64,000 bases of DNA, from contig NZ_RZNX01000008.1 in NCBI RefSeq assembly GCF_003994465.1, positions 1-64,000 on the forward strand, written 5' to 3'. Positions 36,111 through 43,953 of the stretch are shown here, one piece after another. This stretch comes from Paenibacillus zeisoli (GTDB lineage Bacteria > Bacillota > Bacilli > Paenibacillales > Paenibacillaceae). Made by a program: the position numbers and the translations under genes. Below the pieces are notes generated by a model. It saw nothing but the letters and a program-made list of their open reading frames with translations. It was not told the DNA's origin and did no database searches. How positions within the stretch are numbered: position 1 is the stretch's first letter; the number at the start of each line of letters is the position of its first letter.

Positions 36111-36264
36111 GGCAGCCGCGTGAAATGTTCTTCCGATCGCTGTTGTTCCCAGATTTCTTATTTGAATTTTTAAGGTAGAAATCTGGGAACAAAGGCGAGC
36201 GCTCCGCTTTTCCAGAATCATTTCACACTCTTGCCTAGAGGTAATTCTTAAGTTCAACTTCAAC
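36111..36264 (+). repeat. Dispersed repeat family, copy R1 (full, with 16-bp hairpin)
   Basis: It starts GGCAGCCGCGTGAAATGTTC and ends near CACACTCTTGCCTAGAGG. The outer ends are themselves complementary (GTGAAATG ... CATTTCAC). In the middle is a perfect 16-bp stem, TTGTTCCCAGATTTCT (36143-36158) with its complement at 36177-36192. Copies R2 (53982-54095) and R3 (54437-54506) share the GGCGAGCGC / CACTCTTG core. Confidence 0.7.
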
Positions 36265-36279
36265 AGCGTATTACATTGC

Positions 36280-36332
36280 AAAAAGGCGGTAATGACCAAG
36301 TATCCCGAGGACCTTGTCATTACCGCCTTTTT
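36280..36332. terminator. Bidirectional terminator
   Basis: A 17-bp perfect stem, AAAAAGGCGGTAATGAC (36280-36296) and its complement (36316-36332). It serves the DUF1328 gene and the convergent gene at 36361. Confidence 0.9.
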
Positions 36333-36360
36333 GATCTGCTAACCTATCCGATCTTATAAG

Positions 36361-36921
36361 TTATAATAACCGCATAATTTCCAGCCAGTTCAAGGACAAC
36401 CTCGCTTCAATGGAGTCCTCATGAAAGATCATATCCTTAACTTTAATCATCTCGGGCAGCTCCTTGCCCGGCGGTACACTCACCTGCTTCAGCCCAAGCT
36501 GCTCAGGGGTTAGCTTGATCCCCTTAATCTGCACAGAGACCGGAGTCAATACAACAAGTCCCCCGGAGAAGTCCATATTATAGACTGCTTTTGCTCCGAA
36601 GGGGATAATTCCCCACTTTCCGTTGATGTCCGCATCGATCCGGTTTCCATGCTGCTTAAATTCCGCGCCTGTAACATCAACCGGAAGTTCTCCCTTGGCT
36701 AAATATTTGACCAGCTTCTGCTTGGCCAATCTGTTGAATTCCTCGGCGTTAATTTGGATCACCGGTTCACGGGTTTCGATCATCTGCGTTATCTTTGCTT
36801 TCCAATCGAGCTCTGTGTAATTGAGATCCAGTTCTTGGGTTGGACGGATGTATAGAATAACAGCTGTAACTGCCACAATAATCAAGATGAACGGGATTAG
36901 AAACAACCATTTTTTTCTCAT
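36361..36921 (-). CDS. Membrane-anchored hypothetical protein, 186 aa
   Basis: One N-terminal membrane helix (about 5-25) is followed by an extracytoplasmic domain of alternating beta strands and a helix (EEFNRLAKQKLVKYL). It has a YpmS/DUF2140-like flavour but I cannot assign it firmly. There are no cysteines or obvious catalytic motif. The ATG at 36921 is chosen over the GTG at 36930. Confidence 0.6.
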   Translation of the reverse strand: MRKKWLFLIPFILIIVAVTAVILYIRPTQELDLNYTELDWKAKITQMIETREPVIQINAEEFNRLAKQKLVKYLAKGELPVDVTGAEFKQHGNRIDADINGKWGIIPFGAKAVYNMDFSGGLVVLTPVSVQIKGIKLTPEQLGLKQVSVPPGKELPEMIKVKDMIFHEDSIEARLSLNWLEIMRLL

Positions 36922-37073
36922 ACTCTCCACTCTTTCTCTATTAATCTTTACACTCCGTTAACAAAAATCCTTTAGGCTCAAAAAAAATTTTCCATAATTT
37001 GATTCTGAGGTCGCTTGGCTGGTTATTTAAAATATACAAAGCAACACCAAACATATCCTAGGGAGGAAATACA

Positions 37074-37442
37074 ATGAAAAAACTAGCAGCCATCACAGCA
37101 ACACTTGCTCTATCCGCAGCTTTCGCAACTGCAGCTTCTGCTGAGACAGCTCCTGTAACCACAACAAATTCTACAGGAACGTCGACAACTACGTCCACAC
37201 CTGTAGTCACTTCAACTACGGTAAGCTCACCTATTATCGTTAATGACCTTATTGTAGCTAATCCCCCTAAGAAATGGGAAGTCTTTAAAGTGACTACATT
37301 TTATAAAGACCCTAACGGCAAAGCATGGGGCAAGCTGGATCCTCAAGTGCTTGAGCCAACTGGCCAAATCATCGGAGATTGGGTGGAAATCTACACTTGG
37401 CTCGGTAAAGGCTGGGTATGGGCACCAAATTATACTAAATAA
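37074..37442 (+). CDS. Secreted Thr/Ser-rich protein, 122 aa
   Basis: A clear signal peptide (MKKLAAITATLALSAAFATA, cleavage near ASA-ET) is followed by a Thr/Ser/Val-rich low-complexity linker (about 26-55). A C-terminal, Trp-rich, SH3-like strand pattern (KKWEVFKVTTFYKDPNGKAW ... GKGWVWAPNYTK) ends the protein. No named family. GGGAGG precedes the ATG. A weak GATTCT-N14-GGTTAT pair lies just upstream. Confidence 0.7.
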   Translation: MKKLAAITATLALSAAFATAASAETAPVTTTNSTGTSTTTSTPVVTSTTVSSPIIVNDLIVANPPKKWEVFKVTTFYKDPNGKAWGKLDPQVLEPTGQIIGDWVEIYTWLGKGWVWAPNYTK

Positions 37443-37516
37443 TATAACATAAAGCCAATACCAACCAATAACAGCCTCCCGGCGTTTACATACACTGAAA
37501 CCAACCGGCCGGCTCC

Positions 37517-37580
37517 CATAAAGAACGCCCTGCTCTGGCAAGAGACTGAATCTCTCTGCAAAAGCAGGGCGTTCTTTATG
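37517..37580. terminator. Terminator-like long hairpin
   Basis: An 18-bp stem, CATAAAGAACGCCCTGCT paired with AGCAGGGCGTTCTTTATG. It lies between the secreted-protein gene (plus) and the NlpC/P60 gene (minus), which converge. Confidence 0.75.
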
Positions 37581-37624
37581 AAATACAGATATAATCAATA
37601 ATGTGAAATTCTATATAAGCTGTA

Positions 37625-38425
37625 CTATTGAAGCACACTTCCTCCAAATAAGAACCGCTTCGCCCACGACCCGGTTAACGTATCGATACGTACGCCTCCC
37701 GAGCTGACCGAATAGGTCTGGATCATTTGTCCGTTGCCGAGGTATACCCCCACATGGTTAATCCGTTCTGAATCCTTATTAATTCCCTGATACGCGGCAT
37801 CCGAGGATCCCTTATAACCCATGAAGAAGATCAGATCACCCGGTTTTAGTTCATTCATATTGTATACAGCTTTGCTGTTCGACTTAATCCACTCGCCCTG
37901 TGATCTTGAATCGGCTGGCAGAATAATATTCAGGGCTTCCTTGTATATTTGTCTGGCGAAATCAGAACAGTCGAATGTGGTTGTCGTATTTCGGTCCGAA
38001 CCAAATTCATAGGGTGTACCCAGATACTTCTTGGCCGTTTGGAAAAGAAGCTCCAGCTTACGGTCCCGCTCAAGCTGAGCGTCTGACTGCTGGGTATCCT
38101 CCGATTTGACAACCGTCGTATCAGAGTTCAGCTTAATGTATTTCTCCGATTTACTGACGTATCCCACCTGCCCGCTAGACGTAAGCACTTTATAGAAATA
38201 AGGATTATCCTTCGCCGTGATGCTGACAGTCTCTCCGGTCTCCAGCATTTTAATAATACGGGTAGAGGTTGATGGACCCATCCGAAGGTTCACACCATAT
38301 TGAATGGTTCCCGTAAGTCCGGCCTTCTGGACAGAAGCGGCAGCCTGCACGTGAGATGAAGCAAGTATACCTGAGTTACCTAATAATAGGGTGGTGATAA
38401 TTCCAATCGCTAAGCTCTTCTTCAT
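37625..38425 (-). CDS. Secreted SH3-NlpC/P60 peptidoglycan endopeptidase
   Basis: A 266-residue exported cell-wall hydrolase. It has a signal peptide (1-29), one bacterial SH3 domain (about 35-97) and a C-terminal NlpC/P60 domain with catalytic C153 (FDCSDFARQ) and H224 (INHVGVYLG). It should cleave the D-gamma-glutamyl-diamino acid bond of peptidoglycan stem peptides. The ATG at 38425 follows GGGAGG; the longer frame to 38491 runs through the leader and is rejected. A terminator-like hairpin in the leader suggests transcription attenuation. Confidence 0.88.
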   Translation of the reverse strand: MKKSLAIGIITTLLLGNSGILASSHVQAAASVQKAGLTGTIQYGVNLRMGPSTSTRIIKMLETGETVSITAKDNPYFYKVLTSSGQVGYVSKSEKYIKLNSDTTVVKSEDTQQSDAQLERDRKLELLFQTAKKYLGTPYEFGSDRNTTTTFDCSDFARQIYKEALNIILPADSRSQGEWIKSNSKAVYNMNELKPGDLIFFMGYKGSSDAAYQGINKDSERINHVGVYLGNGQMIQTYSVSSGGVRIDTLTGSWAKRFLFGGSVLQ

Positions 38426-38462
38426 GTTGAATCCTCCCGGGGATGTTCTGAGTTGTATGCCT

Positions 38463-38484
38463 AAAAAGGGGCTTGTCCCCTTTA
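38463..38484 (-). promoter_or_regulatory. Leader hairpin of the NlpC/P60 gene (attenuator candidate)
   Basis: The minus strand reads AAAGGGG-ACAAG-CCCCTTTTT, with the form of an intrinsic terminator. It lies only about 38-60 bases before the start codon, inside a longer foldable leader where TTGAGTT (upstream) and AACTCAG (downstream) can pair around it. Confidence 0.5.
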
Positions 38485-38587
38485 TCGGCATTCCGGAGAG
38501 AACTCAATATATGTCTTATTGCACAAAACTCAGGGTAATGCTAACTACCTATCTTCGCACACAAACAGGCCCTAATACCTAACACAC

Positions 38588-38628
38588 AAAAAAAGCTATC
38601 CCCCGGTCAAATGACCCGTGAATAGCTT
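38588..38628 (-). terminator. CDF gene terminator
   Basis: The minus-strand stem AAGCTAT...ATAGCTT, with an inner GGTC/GACC pairing, is followed by a T-run. Confidence 0.85.
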
Positions 38629-38651
38629 CAGATTGTGTTCCTGCTCCTCAT

Positions 38652-39572
38652 CTATAGCATCTCGCCTTTACCAACACCTGCTGGATCCTCTTCCAGCTGC
38701 GCGCCCTCCTGTTTGGGTTCCACATGGACATGAACATTCATGACATTGTGGCGCTCTCCCATCCGCGCTTCAATGAGATCGCTGATCTCATGGCTTTCCG
38801 TTACGCTAAGCCTCGGGTCCACCTCAATAACGACATCGACCAGCACATGATTTCCATGCACTCTCGCTTTCACATCCTTAAGTCCCTCCACACCCGGGAT
38901 ACGGGCAATAGAGCTTCGCAGATCCTGCAGCTCATTCTCATCGAAGCCGTCAGTAAGACGATAAGTGGCATCCTTGAAGATATCCCAGGCTGTCTTGCAG
39001 ATAAGCAGCCCCACGGCAATAGCCGCTACCGTATCCAGCCAAGGCAACCCGAACTGTGCCCCGAAGATCCCGATTGCTGCTCCAATACTTACAAATGCAT
39101 CCGACAAGCTGTCTTTGGCGGTTGCCATTAGCGCCTGATTGTTAATTCTCTTGGCGAGTCTCCGGTTATACACATAGACTCCGAACATGCCGGCTGCACT
39201 CACAAGCGCGATAACCGCTGACAAAGGATCGGGAGCAGCCTTTCTCCCTTCATACAAACCTCTTCCCGCTTCAATCAGCACCTGAATCCCTACCGTGGCC
39301 ATGATGAAGGAAGCCAGCAGTACAGCAACGGTCTCAGCTCTGAAATGTCCATAGGCATGGTCAGAATCCGGCGGTTTCCTGGAAATACGTAGACCGATCA
39401 GAATGGCGGTTGACGCAATAATATCGGTAACATTGTTGAAGCCATCCGCAAGCAGGGCGCTGGAATGAAATAAATATCCACTAATCAGCTTAAGGGCGGA
39501 CAGCACTAGGTATGCAGCAATACTGATCATTGCGCCGCGCTCTCCCTGCCTGATCTCTTTGTATGTATCCAT
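38652..39572 (-). CDS. Cation diffusion facilitator family metal exporter
   Basis: A 306-residue CDF protein. It has six membrane segments in the first 200 residues, with metal-site motifs in TM2 (LADGFNNVTDIIAS) and TM5 (DSLSDAFVS), and a C-terminal cytoplasmic dimerisation domain (KDVKARVHGNHVLVDVVIEV). Such proteins export Zn2+, Mn2+ or Fe2+ in exchange for protons. The N in FNNVTD in place of the second Asp/His of the typical HxxxD site suggests Mn or Fe more than Zn, as inference. The ATG at 39572 has GGAGG about 10 bases upstream. Confidence 0.88.
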   Translation of the reverse strand: MDTYKEIRQGERGAMISIAAYLVLSALKLISGYLFHSSALLADGFNNVTDIIASTAILIGLRISRKPPDSDHAYGHFRAETVAVLLASFIMATVGIQVLIEAGRGLYEGRKAAPDPLSAVIALVSAAGMFGVYVYNRRLAKRINNQALMATAKDSLSDAFVSIGAAIGIFGAQFGLPWLDTVAAIAVGLLICKTAWDIFKDATYRLTDGFDENELQDLRSSIARIPGVEGLKDVKARVHGNHVLVDVVIEVDPRLSVTESHEISDLIEARMGERHNVMNVHVHVEPKQEGAQLEEDPAGVGKGEML

Positions 39573-39680
39573 TCCAATAGCACCTCCAAAATCCAATATA
39601 ACCATTATTCCCGTTGTCCAATGTTTTAAAAACGTTTAAAATGAGATCAGCGCTCCCATCACGCAAAGGAGATGATAACG

Positions 39681-39869
39681 ATGACAGAAGAGAATAAAGA
39701 GCCTAAGAAAATCGACCTCGCAGAAGCCATGCGGCTGAAATTACAGCAAAAGAAGCAGAATCAGGCTTCCAATAAACAAGGCCAAAGCGGCATGAATACC
39801 ACCAAAACACTCAAAAGCCAAAACAACAAAAAACCGAACAACCAGCGCCGCCGTACTGGCGGATCTTAG
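39681..39869 (+). CDS. Small basic hydrophilic protein, 62 aa
   Basis: A Lys/Gln/Asn-rich, probably disordered protein (AEAMRLKLQQKKQNQASNK; ending RRRTGGS). No family is recognised. AAGGAG is 9 bases before the ATG at 39681, and a terminator follows. It is divergent from the CDF gene; the gap contains a TTTTAAA-rich imperfect palindrome near 39624-39641. Confidence 0.6.
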   Translation: MTEENKEPKKIDLAEAMRLKLQQKKQNQASNKQGQSGMNTTKTLKSQNNKKPNNQRRRTGGS

Positions 39870-39881
39870 GAGCCCTTAAAG

Positions 39882-39920
39882 AAAATGCTGTCCCTTAATT
39901 TAAAGGGGCAGCATTTTTTT
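39882..39920. terminator. Terminator
   Basis: The stem AAATGCTG-T-CCC / GGG-G-CAGCATTT is followed by a T-run. It is shared by the small basic protein gene and, on the other strand, the ABC-F gene. Confidence 0.85.
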
Positions 39921-39924
39921 ATAA

Positions 39925-41559
39925 CTATGAATTCAGAGTTCCTGCCGGGTACATTTCCTTGCGCAGCTGCTGAATTTCTTCATTCTCCAGATACTCATCA
40001 TAAGACATTTGGCGATCAATTACGCCGTTTGGAGTAATCTCAATGATCCGGTTCGCAATCGTCTGAATGAACTGATGGTCATGAGAGTCGAACAGGATGG
40101 TGCCGTCGAAGTCAATCAGACCGTTATTAAGGGCTGTAATGGATTCGAGGTCCAAGTGGTTCGTAGGCTCATCGAAGATTAGCACATTCGCACCGTTGAG
40201 CATCATCTTCGCCAGCATACAGCGGACCTTCTCTCCCCCGGAGAGTACACTTGCCTTCTTCAAGGCTTCCTCGCCGGCAAACAGCATACGTCCAAGGAAT
40301 CCGCGCAGGAAGGTCTCATCCTGGTCATTGGAGTATTGGCGCAGCCACTCGACAAGGTTGAGATCAACACCGTCAAAGTAAGCCGAGTTGTCCTTAGGGA
40401 AATACGCCTGGGTAGTGGTTACGCCCCAGTTATACTCACCTGCATCCGCCTCAGTCTCACCCATAATAACCTGATACAAAGTCGTCTTCGCCAGTCCATC
40501 CGGACCCACGAATGCAATCTTGTCACCTTTGTTCACCACAAAGCTGACATTGTTCAGCACTGTTTCGCCTTCAAGGGTCTTAGTAACGCTGTCCACCGTC
40601 AGAAGCTGCTTGCCTGCTTCACGCTCGGCTTTGAAGTGAAGGAACGGATACTTCCGGTTAGATGGACGAATATCATCCAGCGTAATCTTGTCGAGCTGCT
40701 TCTTACGGGAAGTAGCCTGCTTCGACTTGGAAGCGTTAGCCGAGAACCGCTGAATGAACGCTTGTAGTTCCTTGATCTTCTCTTCCTTCTTCTTGTTGGC
40801 ATCCCGAGTTAATCTAAGGGCCAACTGGCTGGACTCGTACCAGAAATCGTAGTTACCCACATACAACTGGATTTTACCGAAATCGATATCCGCAATATGG
40901 GTACATACTTTGTTCAGGAAGTGACGGTCATGGGATACAACTATGACGGTGCCTTCATAATCAAGCAGGAAGTTCTCCAGCCAAGCGATGGAATCAATGT
41001 CCAAGTGGTTGGTAGGCTCATCGAGCAGAAGGTTGTTCGGCGTACCAAACAGCGCTTGCGCAAGCAGGACACGGACCTTCTCATTACCGCTAAGCTCGCT
41101 CATCTTCTTATCATGCAGATCTTTCTCGATCCCAAGGCCGATCAGGAGTGAAGCGGCGTCAGATTCTGCATTCCAGCCGTCCATTTCCGCGAAGTCCCCT
41201 TCAAGTTCCCCTGCACGAAGACCATCTTCTTCAGAGAAGTCCGCTTTGGCATACAGGGCATCCTTCTCTTTCATGATGCTGTACAGACGGGCGTGACCCA
41301 TAATCACCGTCTCGAGAACCGGAAATTCATCGTATTCATAATGGTTCTGCTTCAGAACCGCCATACGCTCGCCCGGAGTCATATGAACATCACCTGTGTT
41401 AGGCTCAATTTCTCCAGACAGAATCTTCAGGAAAGTGGATTTGCCGGCACCATTCGCACCGATCAGACCGTAACAGTTCCCTGGTGTGAACTTTATATTT
41501 ACATCTTCGAAAAGTGCTCGTTTTCCATAACGGAGCGTTACACCATTTGTACTGATCAT
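39925..41559 (-). CDS. ABC-F family ATPase (YkpA/YbiT-like)
   Basis: A 544-residue soluble protein with two ABC ATPase domains and a charged linker between (KKKEEKIKELQAF ... RKKQLDKITLDDIRPSNRKYPF). ABC-F proteins act on the ribosome E-site in translation or antibiotic protection. Walker A1 is canonical (GANGAGKST), and the first signature is LSGNEKVR. The second Walker A reads GPDGLAKTT with Ala in place of the usual Gly, and the final H-region reads FDSHDHQF. These deviations are common in the YkpA/YbiT branch. A perfect 18-bp hairpin sits in its leader. Confidence 0.88.
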   Translation of the reverse strand: MISTNGVTLRYGKRALFEDVNIKFTPGNCYGLIGANGAGKSTFLKILSGEIEPNTGDVHMTPGERMAVLKQNHYEYDEFPVLETVIMGHARLYSIMKEKDALYAKADFSEEDGLRAGELEGDFAEMDGWNAESDAASLLIGLGIEKDLHDKKMSELSGNEKVRVLLAQALFGTPNNLLLDEPTNHLDIDSIAWLENFLLDYEGTVIVVSHDRHFLNKVCTHIADIDFGKIQLYVGNYDFWYESSQLALRLTRDANKKKEEKIKELQAFIQRFSANASKSKQATSRKKQLDKITLDDIRPSNRKYPFLHFKAEREAGKQLLTVDSVTKTLEGETVLNNVSFVVNKGDKIAFVGPDGLAKTTLYQVIMGETEADAGEYNWGVTTTQAYFPKDNSAYFDGVDLNLVEWLRQYSNDQDETFLRGFLGRMLFAGEEALKKASVLSGGEKVRCMLAKMMLNGANVLIFDEPTNHLDLESITALNNGLIDFDGTILFDSHDHQFIQTIANRIIEITPNGVIDRQMSYDEYLENEEIQQLRKEMYPAGTLNS

Positions 41560-41599
41560 TAATCATTACCATCCTTTATATCGATATATCACGCATCTA

Positions 41600-41654
41600 A
41601 GATGGAATGAACTAAAGAGGCAATTCATCACTCAGTCTTTAGTTCATTCCATCT
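41600..41654. other. Perfect 18-bp inverted repeat in ABC-F leader
   Basis: AGATGGAATGAACTAAAG (41600-41617) and its exact complement (41637-41654) enclose a 19-base loop. No T-run follows on either strand. It lies 40 bases upstream of the ABC-F start and just after the metallo-hydrolase stop. Confidence 0.75.
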
Positions 41655-41699
41655 AGCTCACCATTATAGCATAGAAATCCCCTTGGCAGGGAACTAACC

Positions 41700-42674
41700 T
41701 TAGCGGGATGATGTATCGGATGGCTTAAGCTTTGGATAACGAAGTGTCTCCCCATAGAGCAGCACACGAATCGCCTCTTCCGGAATCCCCCGTTTCTTGC
41801 GTTCGGCTTCCATACGATCCAGTGCTTCACGGGCCGTATCATCGGCCAGCTTGAAGGTACCGTAATGCATCGGAACCATGGTCTTGGCCTTAACATCCAC
41901 GAAAGCCTGAATGGCTTCTTCGGGATTCACGTGCTGTGAGGTCATGAACCATTCCGGCTCATAGGCCCCGATCGGCATAAGCGCAACATCAATGTTGTAC
42001 CGTTCCCCGATATCCTTGAATCCTTTAAAGTAACCACTGTCTCCCGCAAAATAAATAACAGGATCTCCCTGTCCCTTCTGCTCTGGCGGATCGATCTCCA
42101 TGACAAAGCCTCCCCAGTGGGAAGTGTTCGTATCGAAAGGCGTCCGGCGTGTCCAGTGTTGGGTCGGAACGAAAGAGAATTTCACATTCTTCACCGTCAA
42201 CTCCTCCCACCACTTCATCTCCTCGCAGCGGCTGAAGCCTTTGCGCTCCATCTTGCGCTTCAGTCCCACGGGTACCAGAATAGTAGTTCGTGCACCGTAT
42301 AATTTACGAATTGATGAGATATGCATATGATCGTAATGAGAGTGGGAGATCAGAATGATATCCACTTCAGGAATTTCATCAATCGGGATTCCCGGAGATC
42401 CAAGCCGCCGCTGAAAAGCCATTCTTGGGGCCCACACCGGGTCGGTCACAATATTGAGTCCGTGATATTGAATCAGGAATGTCGAATGCCCGATCCAGGT
42501 AATCGTGGTATCTTCCCGGTTGTTCCTTAAGTATTCAAGCTCTGGTTCCGAGTTAGGAATCACATAGGAGTAATCTTTCTTCTTCCTGCGGCGCTCTTCG
42601 CGCCATTGGCTGAACTGCTTGAGTGTTTTATCTGTGCTTACATTATCGATATTGTTAAAACGGTGTCTGGGCAT
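41700..42674 (-). CDS. MBL-fold metal-dependent hydrolase (NAPE-PLD/UlaG-like)
   Basis: A 324-residue metallo-beta-lactamase-fold enzyme. The metal motif is SHSHYDH (110-116), with later ligands in FAGDSGYFKGF and PMHYGTF. The preceding WIGHSTFLIQYHG and DPVWAPRM segments are typical of the NAPE-PLD/UlaG-like subgroup, which hydrolyses phosphodiesters or lactones. The substrate is unknown. Confidence 0.85.
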   Translation of the reverse strand: MPRHRFNNIDNVSTDKTLKQFSQWREERRRKKKDYSYVIPNSEPELEYLRNNREDTTITWIGHSTFLIQYHGLNIVTDPVWAPRMAFQRRLGSPGIPIDEIPEVDIILISHSHYDHMHISSIRKLYGARTTILVPVGLKRKMERKGFSRCEEMKWWEELTVKNVKFSFVPTQHWTRRTPFDTNTSHWGGFVMEIDPPEQKGQGDPVIYFAGDSGYFKGFKDIGERYNIDVALMPIGAYEPEWFMTSQHVNPEEAIQAFVDVKAKTMVPMHYGTFKLADDTAREALDRMEAERKKRGIPEEAIRVLLYGETLRYPKLKPSDTSSR

Positions 42675-42809
42675 GAAGAGGGCTCCTCCCTTCCTTTTTC
42701 CCTGTATAGTCTAAAATAAAAGGTTTCCCTGTTCCATCGCCTTTCCCTCATCTTAACCTACTATTACCCCGTTTTCCAAATTCAATAGCAGGTAATCCCC
42801 AGCTTCAAA

Positions 42810-42914
42810 TTAATCCCCTGAATCTTTGTATTTCACTGCGTACACGAACAAGAATAGAATCGCTCCGGCGACAACCAGCTGGGGAGCATACATCATCATA
42901 AAATGCTCAATCAT
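42810..42914 (-). CDS. cydS: Cytochrome bd small subunit CydS (34 aa)
   Basis: A 34-residue single-helix protein: an N-terminal MIEHFMMMYAP, a hydrophobic stretch, then a charged tail KYKDSGD. CydS of the Geobacillus bd oxidase is about 33 residues and also carries a MYAP motif before one helix, and the gene likewise follows cydB. CydS sits beside CydA and helps stabilise haem. The start is 4 bases after the cydB stop, so it is translationally coupled. Confidence 0.82.
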   Translation of the reverse strand: MIEHFMMMYAPQLVVAGAILFLFVYAVKYKDSGD

Positions 42915-42918
42915 ATGT

Positions 42919-43953
42919 CTATGACCCTTTCTTCGGTGAATTCCCGCGAATATACCGGGCATCGAACAGGAACAGCCTCATCAAGAGCACCAGGGAAGGG
43001 ACCAGCAGAATGAACCCGGCAATAAATGCGGTTAGCATGGCTGTAGCCATAGCTTCGTTCGTAAAGTTCTGATAAATGTTGACATACTTATACAATACGT
43101 AAGGCAGATGTGATCTTCCGTATCCATACCAGGCAAAGGCGAACTGAAGCAGGACAAAGATAAAGGACCATCCAAGACTTCGTCTCCGCCATACCAGATA
43201 TACTGCGGCCAAGAAGCACAACAGAGAAGCCACGAACATCCAAGCGATGTGAAGCATGTTCTGGAAGTGCTCCGGGTTCTGCCGGTTGATCTGGAAGAAA
43301 GCGAACACACTGGCAAGAATAGTAGGTCCGCTCCAGAAGAGCGCATACCTCCGCAGAATTTCAAAAGCTGTCCTATCCTCTGCCTTAGAGGCATAATAGC
43401 TGAGGAACATCGCCGAGATATACAGCACCGAGACGATGGCCAGCAGAACGACCGACCAGGTATACGGATTGGAGAAGAACGCCCCCCAATTAAGCAGCAC
43501 CTGCCCCCCTATCTCCTCGATAATCCCGCCTTCCGACAAAGCCAGAACAGTAGAGAGCGCCGCCGGAATCAACAGCCCCGTAGCCCCATACAGCGCCATG
43601 TATACGATATTTCCATTGTTTGAGATTCCATAAGTGTTATAGGCATAGTAAACAGCGCGGATCGCCAGCAAAATAATCACAATACTTCCCGGTACAAGCA
43701 GCGCAGTCCCGTAATAATAGGCAGACTCCGGAAAGAAGCCGATCAGCCCGATCTCAAAAAAAATCAGGAACACATTCGTGACTTCCCATACCGGAGACAA
43801 ATACCGCTGAATCACCCGGTGTACCTTGTTCTTATGTCCAGTCGATACACTATAGAAGCTGAAGAACCCTGCTCCAAAGTCAATGGAAGCCACAATCAAA
43901 TACCCGTACAGAAAGGTCCACAGCACGGTAATTCCTAGAATTTCATAGCTCAT
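42919..43953 (-). CDS. cydB: Cytochrome bd oxidase subunit II (YthB/CbdB type)
   Basis: A 344-residue polytopic protein with about eight membrane helices. The opening ITVLWTFLYGYLIVASIDFGAG matches subunit II of the YthAB/cyanide-insensitive branch of bd oxidases. It supports the haem-bearing subunit I in reducing O2 with quinol. Its start overlaps the cydA stop by four bases (ATGA). Confidence 0.92.
   Translation of the reverse strand: MSYEILGITVLWTFLYGYLIVASIDFGAGFFSFYSVSTGHKNKVHRVIQRYLSPVWEVTNVFLIFFEIGLIGFFPESAYYYGTALLVPGSIVIILLAIRAVYYAYNTYGISNNGNIVYMALYGATGLLIPAALSTVLALSEGGIIEEIGGQVLLNWGAFFSNPYTWSVVLLAIVSVLYISAMFLSYYASKAEDRTAFEILRRYALFWSGPTILASVFAFFQINRQNPEHFQNMLHIAWMFVASLLCFLAAVYLVWRRRSLGWSFIFVLLQFAFAWYGYGRSHLPYVLYKYVNIYQNFTNEAMATAMLTAFIAGFILLVPSLVLLMRLFLFDARYIRGNSPKKGS

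Noticed and set aside
36111..36264. Insertion sequence
   Set aside because: No transposase frame, and no target-site duplication could be recognised; it is described as a non-coding repeat instead.
38426..38580. ydaO (c-di-AMP) riboswitch before the NlpC/P60 gene
   Set aside because: The conserved ydaO core segments could not be found; only a terminator-like hairpin is visible.
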